Assembly: GCA_021772435.1 (NCBI GenBank)
Contig: JAJFLZ010000019.1
Span: 1 to 42,248 of the forward strand
From: Chlamydiota bacterium
Lineage (GTDB): Bacteria > Chlamydiota > Chlamydiia > Chlamydiales > JACKPQ01
Direction: 5' to 3'
Length of the DNA: 42,248 bases
A program made the position numbers and the translations under genes. Shown piece by piece: positions 9,110 through 17,166 of this stretch; position 1 is the first letter of the stretch, and each line of letters begins with the position of its first letter. The notes under the pieces are model-generated. The model was not told the origin of the DNA and did no database searches. It saw only the letters and a list, made by a program, of their open reading frames with translations.

Positions 9110-9996
9110 AAAATCAAGAGATTCCCCTTCTAGATGCGATCGATATGGAAATTTTGATGCACCGCGATGCCCACTTTGGTGGCAGCTTTGGCATCATGCT
9201 CGAGTATTACGAAAAAGAAGGCGTGGGCACCCAGCCCGATTTTGAAGAAAAGCGGATAGCAGAGCTTGCTCATGTCGAAACGGACCTCGGCGAAAACTTG
9301 TCTGATGTGATTTTGCCAGAAGCGGCGCATCTGACGGTCGAAAAGTCTAAGCAGCTATACCAGGACCTTCGCGAGGTGTATGAAGTCGATCCGCCCAAGC
9401 CGCATGCGATTTTAATCAGCAATCTGATTTTGTCAGAGGAGATCGTTCCAGAAGAAGAGATGCAGGCCTTAATCGATGAGGGACAGACCGTCGTGCCACT
9501 CTTGATCGATTTGATGAACAGTGAGTCATTTTACGATCCCATTTATCCCGGCTACGGCAGAAGTCCGATATTTGCTGCCAAGGTGCTAGGTGAACTTAAA
9601 GATGAAACAGCTATCCCCTTTCTATTTCAAGCACTTGGGCAAGAAAATTTCTTTACCGATGAGGCCATTATCAAAGCCATCCGAGCGATTGGTAACAAAT
9701 CCAAACAATTTCTAATTAAAGCTTTGCAACATAAGCCCTACTCGAAAAACAACGAACACGCCGCTATTTGTCTGCTCGAGTTTTCAGACGATCCAGAGAT
9801 CGCCTCTCTTTGCCTCTGCCTACTCAAAGATGAAGAAGTTAGAAAAAGAGAATCTCTCGCTGCATATCTTGCTTTTGGGTGCGCTGCCTTAGAAAAAGAC
9901 ACAGAACATCAAGAGTTTAAGCAAATCATGTCCTCTCTAGATGAGAAATCTGACCTCTACCGGGAAATGCGTTCCATACTTAATAACTTGAAATAG
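9106..9996 (+). CDS. HEAT-repeat-like protein of unknown function, coupled to lipA
   Basis: A 296-aa soluble acidic protein. From about residue 95 onward it shows paired helices typical of HEAT/PBS-lyase-type repeats: segments such as VVPLLIDLMNS, AAKVLGELKDETAIPFLFQAL, IIKAIRAIGNKSKQFLIKAL and AAICLLEFSDDPEIASLCLCLL. The best start is the TTG at 9106, which overlaps the lipA stop (TTGA) and has AAGGA eight bases upstream. The first in-frame ATG is at 9145 (residue 14). Coupling to lpdA-lipA suggests a linked role, for example scaffolding, but nothing in the sequence shows enzymatic function. Confidence 0.75.
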   Translation: MKNQEIPLLDAIDMEILMHRDAHFGGSFGIMLEYYEKEGVGTQPDFEEKRIAELAHVETDLGENLSDVILPEAAHLTVEKSKQLYQDLREVYEVDPPKPHAILISNLILSEEIVPEEEMQALIDEGQTVVPLLIDLMNSESFYDPIYPGYGRSPIFAAKVLGELKDETAIPFLFQALGQENFFTDEAIIKAIRAIGNKSKQFLIKALQHKPYSKNNEHAAICLLEFSDDPEIASLCLCLLKDEEVRKRESLAAYLAFGCAALEKDTEHQEFKQIMSSLDEKSDLYREMRSILNNLK

Positions 9997-10041
9997 TTTT
10001 AATTATGCTTTATTTGTGAATTAACAAATTAGTATAATTAT

Positions 10042-11337
10042 ATGCGTAGAAATCCAATTAAACAGAAGAAAAAGCTGTTAACAGATAAGGTCGCGGCCGT
10101 TATTTTAGCCGGCGGCGAGGGCACGCGCTTGCATCCATTAACCTTATCCCGTTGTAAACCAGCAATTTCCTTTGGAGGAACCTACCGCCTCATCGACATC
10201 CCCATTTCAAATGCGCTAAATGCTAGGTTAGGGCATATTTTTATTCTAAGCCAATACATGGCCAACAGCCTACATCAGCATATCACTGAAACTTATCGAC
10301 TAGACCCTTACCAAGGGGCACTCATTGAGATGCTCAGTCCAGAGGAACGGGCAGGTAAGAAGATCTGGTATGAAGGCACAGCAGATGCTGTGCGCAAAAA
10401 CCTCGATCATTTGCTAGAGTTTGATATTGAGTATTTTGTAATCCTCTCAGGCGATCAGCTCTACAACATGGATTTGCACGATTTAATCAGCTTTGCCAAA
10501 CAAACCGATGCCGATCTCACCATCGCTACCCTGCCCGTTTGCAAAACAGACGCTAACCGGATGGGCCTGATGCAGATCGATGACAAGCACTGCATCACGG
10601 ATTTTTTTGAAAAGCCGACCGAAGAATCTACTTTGAAAAAATTCGAATTAAAAGAAAAGCTGCTAGAGGATAACTTGGCCTGCTATCTCGGCTCGATGGG
10701 CATCTACGTGTTCAAACGTCAAACGTTAATTGATCTTTTGACAGAAAACGATGGTATCGATTTTGGAAAGCACCTCATCCCAAAGCAAATTGCAAAAGGC
10801 AATACGTTTGCCTACTTTTACCGCGGCTACTGGGAAGATATCGGCACGATTGCCTCATACTACGAAGCCAATCTAGCGCTTACCACTCAAACACTTGCTC
10901 TCGATCTATACGATGAGACCAATCCCATTTATACCCATCCGGAACATTTACCATCGCCTGTGATTGAAAACACGCGCATCAAAGATTCAATCATTGGTCT
11001 GGGCTCGGTTGTCGAAGCAGATGAAATTTCGCATAGCCTGATTGGACTCAGGGCAAGTATTGGCCCTGGCACCATCATCCGTGATTCGATCGTCATCGGC
11101 AATCAATTCTATAATCCACCGGAGAAACAAATAGATCACCTTCCAGCAAAATTTTCCATTGGAAAAAACTGTCAAATCGAGCGAGCTATTATCGACGAGC
11201 ACACGCACATCGGCGACAACGTCCAACTGATTAATAAAGACCATCTAGACACATACGAAGGAGATCTTATCTTTATTCGCGACGGCATTATCGTTGTTCC
11301 TTCTGGAACAACCATTCCCGATAACTTCATCCTCTGA
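10042..11337 (+). CDS. glgC: Glucose-1-phosphate adenylyltransferase
   Basis: Makes ADP-glucose from glucose-1-phosphate and ATP for glycogen synthesis. The 431-aa protein has the pyrophosphorylase motif VILAGGEGTRLHPLT near residue 20. It also has KPAISFGGTYRLIDIPISNA, the LSGDQLYNMD nucleotide/metal site, FFEKP, GSMGIYVF and YWEDIGT. The C-terminal third has left-handed beta-helix hexapeptides (SIIGLGSVV, GTIIRDSIVIG). Length is normal. A TATAAT sequence lies only three bases before the ATG and there is no Shine-Dalgarno. From memory glgC precedes a metallophosphoesterase in Chlamydia as here, and Waddliaceae/Criblamydiaceae are reported to lack glgC, which would argue against those families. 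Confidence 0.96.
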   Translation: MRRNPIKQKKKLLTDKVAAVILAGGEGTRLHPLTLSRCKPAISFGGTYRLIDIPISNALNARLGHIFILSQYMANSLHQHITETYRLDPYQGALIEMLSPEERAGKKIWYEGTADAVRKNLDHLLEFDIEYFVILSGDQLYNMDLHDLISFAKQTDADLTIATLPVCKTDANRMGLMQIDDKHCITDFFEKPTEESTLKKFELKEKLLEDNLACYLGSMGIYVFKRQTLIDLLTENDGIDFGKHLIPKQIAKGNTFAYFYRGYWEDIGTIASYYEANLALTTQTLALDLYDETNPIYTHPEHLPSPVIENTRIKDSIIGLGSVVEADEISHSLIGLRASIGPGTIIRDSIVIGNQFYNPPEKQIDHLPAKFSIGKNCQIERAIIDEHTHIGDNVQLINKDHLDTYEGDLIFIRDGIIVVPSGTTIPDNFIL

Positions 11338-11343
11338 TACAAT
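11338..11343 (+). promoter_or_regulatory. Possible -10 box six bases before the metallophosphoesterase start
   Basis: TACAAT ends six bases before the ATG at 11350, so initiation at the usual distance would begin the RNA at the start codon. No good -35 sequence is seen 16-18 bases upstream. This is weak evidence alone; see the finding on leaderless promoters. Confidence 0.3.
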
Positions 11344-11349
11344 CGAGTT

Positions 11350-12105
11350 ATGACAGCAATATGGGCGCTCGCCGACCTACACCTTCCGTTTGGCAATCCT
11401 GAAAAATCGATGGAGATTTTTGGGCCTGCTTGGGCAAATTACACTCAGAAAATCGAAAAACACTGGCTAGCCTGTGTAGCTCCGGAAGATCTCGTTTTGA
11501 TGCCAGGCGATTTGTCATGGGCGCATGATTTGGAATGCGCCAAAAAAGATTTAGATTGGATTGATCGCCTGCCAGGAACAAAGCTGCTTGTGCGAGGCAA
11601 TCACGATTACTGGTGGCCCTCGCCTACAAAACTTAAAAACGCCCTGCCTCCCTCGATGCATTTCATTCGGAATAACGCGTTCCAGTGGATGGATGTATCC
11701 ATTGGCGGAACAAGGCTCTGGGATTGTGAACATTTTTCATGCGGCGACGTGATCGATTTCAAAGTCAATCCTGCAACAGGTGCCATCTCGCCCCCTGAGA
11801 CCGACAAAGATGCTATGCGTAAAATTTATGAGCGTGAATTGCATCGCCTCCGTCTAAGTCTAGACGAGCTTCACAAAGACGCGCATTTAAAAATCGTCAT
11901 GACACACTATCCACCTGTCAGCCACGATTTGCAACCCTCACCTGTCTCCGCCATCCTAGAAGAATACGGTGTCGATATTTGCGTCTTTGGCCATTTGCAT
12001 AATGTGAAAAAGGATGTCTCTATTTTCGGAGAACTGAACGGCATCAAGTACATATGTGTTGCAGGTGATTATATCGACTTTAAGCCCGTCAAAATCGCTC
12101 CCTAA
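11350..12105 (+). CDS. Calcineurin-like metallophosphoesterase
   Basis: A 251-aa soluble protein with the full set of metallophosphoesterase motifs: ADLHL (Asp9, His11), MPGDLSW (Asp54), RGNHDYWW (Asn84-His85-Asp86), MTHYPP, and VFGHLHNVK near the C-terminus. These bind a two-metal centre that hydrolyses phosphate esters. The physiological substrate is unknown. It starts 12 bases after the glgC stop, so it may share the glgC transcript. From memory the glgC-neighbouring gene in C. trachomatis (CT488) encodes the same family, which supports orthology. Confidence 0.9.
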   Translation: MTAIWALADLHLPFGNPEKSMEIFGPAWANYTQKIEKHWLACVAPEDLVLMPGDLSWAHDLECAKKDLDWIDRLPGTKLLVRGNHDYWWPSPTKLKNALPPSMHFIRNNAFQWMDVSIGGTRLWDCEHFSCGDVIDFKVNPATGAISPPETDKDAMRKIYERELHRLRLSLDELHKDAHLKIVMTHYPPVSHDLQPSPVSAILEEYGVDICVFGHLHNVKKDVSIFGELNGIKYICVAGDYIDFKPVKIAP

Positions 12106-12146
12106 ACATTAGATGTAGGACTACGCCTATATTTGAATTTTGAATG

Positions 12147-12175
12147 TTGTAGTTACCAGAAAATTTTGTTATACT
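12147..12175 (+). promoter_or_regulatory. Sigma-70-type promoter placed for a leaderless message
   Basis: TTGTAG (12147-12152) and TATACT (12170-12175) are separated by exactly 17 bases. A start site seven bases after the -10 box falls at the ATG (12183) of the AAA/PD-(D/E)XK gene. No Shine-Dalgarno sequence is present. Confidence 0.6.
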
Positions 12176-12182
12176 GATCAAT

Positions 12183-13787
12183 ATGAAAAATAAAAAATTA
12201 CCTATTGGAATTCAATCTTTAAAAGAGCTAATTGAAGGTGGATATATCTATATCGATAAAACTTCTTTAGCTTTGAAGCTGATCGATTCAGGTAAATATT
12301 ATTTTATGTCACGTCCTAGACGCTTCGGAAAATCTCTCTTTGTCAGCACACTTGAAGAAATTTTAGTGGGAAATCAAAAGTTATTTGAAAACTGTCACAT
12401 ATTTACAAGCGACTATGATTGGAAGCCTCACCCAGTTATTCACCTTGATTTCACAAAAATCCCTACGACATCCTCTGATAAATTAGAAAATGGCCTCATT
12501 GAGACCCTAGATAAGATTGCGACCCGATACGGATTAGAGTTAACCGGAAACTTAGCACAACTTCGGCTTGTGGACCTCGTAGAAAAATTATCAACAAAAG
12601 CAAATGTTGCTGTTTTAATCGACGAATACGATAAGCCAATTATTGATAATCTGAATCATCCAGAGGTTGTTCAAGCAAATCGTGAGCTGGTTAGAAGCTT
12701 CTTTGGCACTTTAAAAGGCCTCGATAAACATCTGAAATTCGTGTTTATCACTGGTGTGAGTAAATTTGCGCAAGTTTCTATTTTTTCAGGGTTTAATAAC
12801 CTAGACGACATCACAATAGATACGCGCTATGCTACTTTAATGGGCTATACAAAAGAAGAAATTGAAAATAACTTTGCAGGATATGTAGATAAAATTTCAA
12901 AAGAGCATAATACAAGTAAGACCCAAATATTGAAAGAGGTCAAAGAGTGGTACAATGGTTACCGTTTTTCAGAAGATTTATCTTATGTCTATAATCCTTT
13001 TTCTACTCTCAATTATATGTCAAAAGGCAGATGTAAAAGCTATTGGTTTCGCACAGGCACTCCTTCGTTTTTAATTGACCAAGTTCAAAAAGCCCCAGCC
13101 TTAACAACGCAATTGAGTGGTATTTTAGCTACCGAAAGTGAGCTTCTGAATATTCAAAATATTGAGCATATCGATCTTAAAGCGCTGATGTGGCAGACAG
13201 GTTATTTGACCATTAGCGGCCACGATCCCAAAACGGATTTGTACCAGCTAGATTTTCCGAATAAAGAAGTCCGAAGTGCGTTTTTCGATTCGCTCCTACA
13301 AGAATTCGCACGCATTAGCCCCTCGGGCATTGTGCAACGCGCAGAGCAATGCATTCAAAACCTAAAAATTTTTGATTTTGAAACGTTTATTAAAACAATT
13401 AATTCACATTTTGCAAGTATTCCCTATAACGTTTCATCAGGCGCCAAAGAAGGGTTTTACCACGCTGTTTTTTTGAGTTTTCTTGAAGGAATGGGAATCA
13501 AAACACGCTCTGAAGAACAAACAAATATTGGTCGTATTGACTTAAGTTTTGAGCTATACGGGACAATTTATATTTTTGAATTTAAGGTGGATCAAGATGC
13601 AAAAGCTGCAATAGATCAAATACAAGCAAAAAATTATCAACAAAAGTATGAGCACTTAGACAAAAACCTAATGATTATTGGAATTAATTTCTGCACAGAA
13701 AAGCGTAATATTTCAGATTGGGTAGGTCTATTATTTAATTCCAAAGGACAATTGCAGGAAACTTTCACACATTCAGCAGCGTTGTAA
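12183..13787 (+). CDS. AAA-ATPase-like protein with C-terminal PD-(D/E)XK nuclease-like domain
   Basis: A 534-aa protein of the AAA-ATPase-like/PDDEXK_9 (formerly DUF1703) family. The N-terminal part begins LPIGIQSLKELIEGGYIYID, with a P-loop-like SRPRRFGKSLF (about 43-53) and a Walker B-like AVLIDEYDKP (about 143-152). The C-terminal part has GRIDLSFELYGTIYIFEFKVD (split GRIDLSFEL / YIFEFKVD), which fits a D...ExK nuclease core. The family is patchy and often multi-copy in host-associated bacteria; its role is unknown, with mobile-element or defence links proposed. The gene is AT-richer than its neighbours and has its own promoter, which fits acquisition. Its end overlaps the convergent next gene by 23 bp. 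Confidence 0.88.
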   Translation: MKNKKLPIGIQSLKELIEGGYIYIDKTSLALKLIDSGKYYFMSRPRRFGKSLFVSTLEEILVGNQKLFENCHIFTSDYDWKPHPVIHLDFTKIPTTSSDKLENGLIETLDKIATRYGLELTGNLAQLRLVDLVEKLSTKANVAVLIDEYDKPIIDNLNHPEVVQANRELVRSFFGTLKGLDKHLKFVFITGVSKFAQVSIFSGFNNLDDITIDTRYATLMGYTKEEIENNFAGYVDKISKEHNTSKTQILKEVKEWYNGYRFSEDLSYVYNPFSTLNYMSKGRCKSYWFRTGTPSFLIDQVQKAPALTTQLSGILATESELLNIQNIEHIDLKALMWQTGYLTISGHDPKTDLYQLDFPNKEVRSAFFDSLLQEFARISPSGIVQRAEQCIQNLKIFDFETFIKTINSHFASIPYNVSSGAKEGFYHAVFLSFLEGMGIKTRSEEQTNIGRIDLSFELYGTIYIFEFKVDQDAKAAIDQIQAKNYQQKYEHLDKNLMIIGINFCTEKRNISDWVGLLFNSKGQLQETFTHSAAL

Positions 13788-14757
13788 CAAGGTGTTTGAG
13801 ATTTTGCAGCTCGGAATCCGTTGGAAAGAATTTGGCATCAAGAGCTTTTTCTTCTCTTTTGGCAAGCATTTCGCGCAGGGTTTTTTCATGCTCTTCTAGA
13901 TCGAGGGCGCAAAAGTAATCGCAAGTGATGGCAAGCAAGTGTTGAAAGTCTTCTTCGGTGTGAATCCACGAGCTAATTTGCTCGAGCAACATTTGAAAAG
14001 CGCTTTTTTCATCAAAGACGATAAGCGTACGCAGCATCTCAAGTCCTAAGTCAATATCTGGATCTTCTTGCAGTTCGATAAATAAGCGATCGATCATGAT
14101 TTTGGATTCATTGATATCAGTTTCCGATAGCAAGCGTACTAAAAGTAGATCTAGCCAGCGTTTATCTTCAACATAAGGATAAAAGGCATCGAGCAGCTCT
14201 GATGCACTCGTGGTATTTCTGCTGTTGACCTGGTGCAAAATAAAGTCGTATAGAAAACTTTCTAGATCATACGCAATAAAGCTTGTGATGAGCTCGTAAA
14301 CCTCGTCAGCTGGCATACCTTCATCTACATGTGTATCTAGAATCTTACAGAGCTCGAGTAGTTGTTCTGTGATCCTATCGGTGCTTTCATCTTCGCTATC
14401 AAATTCATCGATGAGATAGTCGAGCTCATCGCAGAAGATGGATAATGTCTGCTTTTTAGGACAATGGCGGCGCCACAGCTCAAAAACAGTCAGGTAAACT
14501 TGTCCGTAGTGTCTCTCATCGTGATTTTCATCTGTGAAACAGAGAGTTAGTTCTTCAGGGCTATCACATTTTTCAGCGTAGAGCACAAAAGCATCGAGAT
14601 CGATTTGGATGTTGAGCTCTTCTAAAATAGAAAAGAGCTGCTCATTCGTAAATGAACGCTTATCCTCAATTTGCCACGATTCTATCTGGGCACTCTGATC
14701 TTCCAGCCACTTGGACCGTAAGAAATTGTAAAAAGCTTTGCCGCGTAGTTCTTCCAT
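13765..14757 (-). CDS. Acidic helical protein of unknown function
   Basis: A 330-aa protein that I cannot place in a family. It is strongly acidic (many Glu/Asp clusters such as EFDSEDESTD) and leucine-rich, with repeated helical segments resembling an alpha-solenoid. It has no signal peptide, membrane segment or catalytic motif that I can see. The ATG at 14757 is preceded on the minus strand by TATAAT 14 bases upstream, so the leader would be about 7-8 nt. It diverges from a pseudopilin-like gene and its 3' end overlaps the AAA gene by 23 bp. A role linked to the secretion genes is possible but unproven. Confidence 0.72.
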   Translation of the reverse strand: MEELRGKAFYNFLRSKWLEDQSAQIESWQIEDKRSFTNEQLFSILEELNIQIDLDAFVLYAEKCDSPEELTLCFTDENHDERHYGQVYLTVFELWRRHCPKKQTLSIFCDELDYLIDEFDSEDESTDRITEQLLELCKILDTHVDEGMPADEVYELITSFIAYDLESFLYDFILHQVNSRNTTSASELLDAFYPYVEDKRWLDLLLVRLLSETDINESKIMIDRLFIELQEDPDIDLGLEMLRTLIVFDEKSAFQMLLEQISSWIHTEEDFQHLLAITCDYFCALDLEEHEKTLREMLAKREEKALDAKFFPTDSELQNLKHLVTTLLNV

Positions 14758-14776
14758 GATATAATTTTGCTATTAT

Positions 14777-15295
14777 ATGAGACGAATGATTTTATATACC
14801 AAAGTAAATTCAAAATGCAGGTTTTGGCTATGTCGGCTCTCGTGCAAATCCCCGCTTTTTCAAACCACTTCGGTATGCAAAAAAAAATATTCCTTTGCTT
14901 TGTTAGAAGTCGTCATCGCAATTGCTATTTGCATGATGACTTTCGGTTTATTATTTACAAATACATCAAAACATTTACACAAGCAATTAAAATTATTAAA
15001 GCAAATTGAATCTGAGCGCCTTTTAGAATTAAGTCGTTTTGAAATTCTACATACTTGGATCAAAAACGGCTCATTTGAAAACCCGCATGTTGAGTTTGAT
15101 CCCACACAAACCATTGTGCTTACAGATACACCTATCCAGGTTCAGCGTGAGATTAAAATTTGGAAAACGTTGAGTAAAACATCAGCACATGGCGAGGAGT
15201 ACAAGAAGCTCACCTTCCAAATCACCTACCCTCAGCTTAATGTCCGCGATAGGTATAATCTCTTATTGAAACACGTGGACAAAAAAACAGATTAG
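14777..15295 (+). CDS. Type II secretion pseudopilin-like protein; start depends on an A9 tract
   Basis: The 172-aa open frame contains a prepilin-type N-terminal segment, YSFALLEVVIAIAICMMTFGLLF, with Phe40 as the presumed mature residue 1 and Glu44 at position +5. This is the hallmark of pseudopilins. The residue before the cleavage site is Ser rather than Gly, as in the second pseudopilin at 17981. As read, the leader would be 39 residues of unusual composition, starting 20 bases from the divergent gene's start. The ATG at 14875 is one A out of frame; with eight rather than nine A's it gives MQKKYS-FALLEVV, a normal short leader. The protein is therefore probably made from 14875 through frameshift or slippage, or the tract is misread. 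Degenerate pseudopilins encoded near mutL/pepP are known to me in Chlamydia (CT566-CT569 region). Confidence 0.75.
   Translation: MRRMILYTKVNSKCRFWLCRLSCKSPLFQTTSVCKKKYSFALLEVVIAIAICMMTFGLLFTNTSKHLHKQLKLLKQIESERLLELSRFEILHTWIKNGSFENPHVEFDPTQTIVLTDTPIQVQREIKIWKTLSKTSAHGEEYKKLTFQITYPQLNVRDRYNLLLKHVDKKTD
14879..14887 (+). other. A9 homopolymer linking two reading frames of the pseudopilin gene
   Basis: Nine consecutive A's follow ATGC at 14875-14878. Upstream of the tract the ATG at 14875 is in a frame that fails after it; downstream the pseudopilin frame takes over. Loss of one A joins them. Such runs are known sites of RNA polymerase slippage in AT-rich bacterial genomes. Confidence 0.6.
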
Positions 15296-15300
15296 GTTGC

Positions 15301-17166
15301 ATGGTGAGCTCTATGAGTCACGCTAAAAGTTTTAAACCGTTCATCAGTACCAAAAAATCACCACGTGAGTTTTCGTTAAGAGCCACAATACTCGGAATGC
15401 TGCTCGGTTTATTGTTCGGTGTAGGCAATGCTTACCTAGGGCTGAAGATCGGCTCTACGATCTCAGCATCGATTCCAGCAGCTGTGCTGTCGATGGCGAT
15501 TTTACGCAGCCTCTTTCGCAGCGTCACCATTTTAGAAAATAATATTGCACAGTCTGTAGCAGCTGTCGGCGAAGGCGTTGCAGCCGGTGTAATTTTTACT
15601 GTTCCTGCACTTTTTTTTCTGGGTGATGCGCCTGGAGCGGGATACATTTTTTTACTCTCTATACTCGGCGGCATTTTAGGTGTGCTATTTATGATACCCA
15701 TGCGCCGCTATATCATCGTCAAAGAGCACGGCATTCTGCCTTTTCCCGAAGGCACCGCCTGTGCTGAAATTTTAAAAACCGGTGAAAAGAGTTTAAGCGG
15801 CGCTATCGTCGCTGGCTGGGGATTACTCGTCGGTGCCGCATATAAATTTTTAAATAGCGGTCTCTATGTTTGGAATGAGGTGGTTAATTTTATTATTAAA
15901 CCTTTCCAGAACACCGAGTTTAGCATGGATTGCACACCAGCTCTGCTCGGCGTTGGCTTTATTATCGGCAAACGCATCAGCGCAACACTTTTTGCTGGCG
16001 GAGCTATTGCTTGGTGGGTTTTGATTCCGCTAATCAAACTTTTCGGAACGGGCACAGGTGTGATCAATCCCGGCACGATTCCAGTATCGGCAATGAGCTC
16101 TGAGATGATCTGGGAAGATTATATCCGTTATATCGGTGCTGGCGCTGTAGCTTACGGAGGGGTCATCAGTCTATGCAGTATTTTTCCTCTGATTATCAAA
16201 ACGATAAAGCTGGGCATAGGAGAGCTGTTTGAAGGTTCTTTTTCTACGAGTCATCTAGCACGTACAGATCGAGATATTCCGATGCCGTTTTTGATCATTG
16301 GCTCGTTATTCGTGATTTTGTTTTTGTGGCTATTCCCGGGCTTTCCCATGAATCTTTTAACGATTATTTTGCTTGTGGTTCTAGGCTTCTTTTTTGTCGC
16401 TGTGACATCGATTACAGTCGGGCTTGTCGGTAGCACATCTAATCCCACGTCCGGAATGATTATCACAATTCTTTTAATCACGTGCATCATTTTTGTATCT
16501 TTAGGTTGGACAGAGCGTATTTATCTCATCGCTGCGATCACAATGGGGTGCGTAGCCAGTGTCGCTGTTTGTCTAGCAGCCACAACATCGCAAGATTTAA
16601 AAACGGGATTTATTCTGGGCGCAACTCCTAAGTCACAGCAAATTTCGGAATTATTTGGTTTGATTTTACCAACCCTTGCCATCGGTGGAACGCTGTATTT
16701 GTTGAATAAAGCCTACACGCTAGGTTCTGCTCAAATGCCTGCTCCGCAAGCATCGCTTATGGCTATGATTGCAAAAGGTGTCATTACAGGGCAGCTTCCC
16801 TTTACGCTTGTGATTGTCGGATTATTATTAGGTTTTGCAGCGCATATGATGCGCGTTCCTGTTTTACCGTTTGCTATCGGCTTGTATCTGCCCTTGTCCC
16901 TCTCGACTGGCATCATGGTCGGCGGAGTGACACACGTTATTGTAGAGCGCTTTGGCAGTCCGGAAAAAGTCCAGCAAGGGATTCTGGCCGCTTCCGGTTT
17001 GGTCGCTGGCGATGCGTGTATGGGCGTTGTCATTGCCCTTCTTGCCGTTTTAGGGGTGATCCCGGCGTCAAAAGCCGGGATGTTGGGTGATTTCTTCAGC
17101 CTTGGGCTTTATGGTCTTTTAGCTGGGTTTCTTGGGTTTTTGGCGTATCGTGTTGTAGCAAAGTAG
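15301..17166 (+). CDS. Oligopeptide transporter, OPT family
   Basis: A 621-aa polytopic inner-membrane protein with roughly 15 hydrophobic segments. The N-terminal TILGMLLGLLFGVGNAYLGLK and the following IGSTISASIPAAVLSMAIL match the first conserved block of the OPT superfamily. LPFPEGTACAEIL, a signature of bacterial OPT proteins, is also present, as is GLVGSTSNPTSGM. OPT members import peptides or metal chelates by proton coupling; the substrate here is unknown. Two starts are possible: ATG 15301 (after TAGG) or ATG 15313 (after GGTGAG), and the second is equally good. It follows the pseudopilin by five bases. The 3' end overlaps the opposite-strand gene by 71 bp. Such a transporter is not a Chlamydiaceae trait as I recall, so it marks an environmental lineage. 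Confidence 0.92.
   Translation: MVSSMSHAKSFKPFISTKKSPREFSLRATILGMLLGLLFGVGNAYLGLKIGSTISASIPAAVLSMAILRSLFRSVTILENNIAQSVAAVGEGVAAGVIFTVPALFFLGDAPGAGYIFLLSILGGILGVLFMIPMRRYIIVKEHGILPFPEGTACAEILKTGEKSLSGAIVAGWGLLVGAAYKFLNSGLYVWNEVVNFIIKPFQNTEFSMDCTPALLGVGFIIGKRISATLFAGGAIAWWVLIPLIKLFGTGTGVINPGTIPVSAMSSEMIWEDYIRYIGAGAVAYGGVISLCSIFPLIIKTIKLGIGELFEGSFSTSHLARTDRDIPMPFLIIGSLFVILFLWLFPGFPMNLLTIILLVVLGFFFVAVTSITVGLVGSTSNPTSGMIITILLITCIIFVSLGWTERIYLIAAITMGCVASVAVCLAATTSQDLKTGFILGATPKSQQISELFGLILPTLAIGGTLYLLNKAYTLGSAQMPAPQASLMAMIAKGVITGQLPFTLVIVGLLLGFAAHMMRVPVLPFAIGLYLPLSLSTGIMVGGVTHVIVERFGSPEKVQQGILAASGLVAGDACMGVVIALLAVLGVIPASKAGMLGDFFSLGLYGLLAGFLGFLAYRVVAK
17059..17081 (-). terminator. GC-rich hairpin inside the OPT gene, just past the convergent gene's stop
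   Basis: ATCCCGGC (17059-17066) and GCCGGGAT (17074-17081) form a perfect 8-bp stem with a 7-base loop. It lies 14 bases downstream of the stop of the minus-strand gene ending at 17096 but inside the OPT coding region. There is no T-run on the minus strand, so a terminator role is uncertain. Confidence 0.3.
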
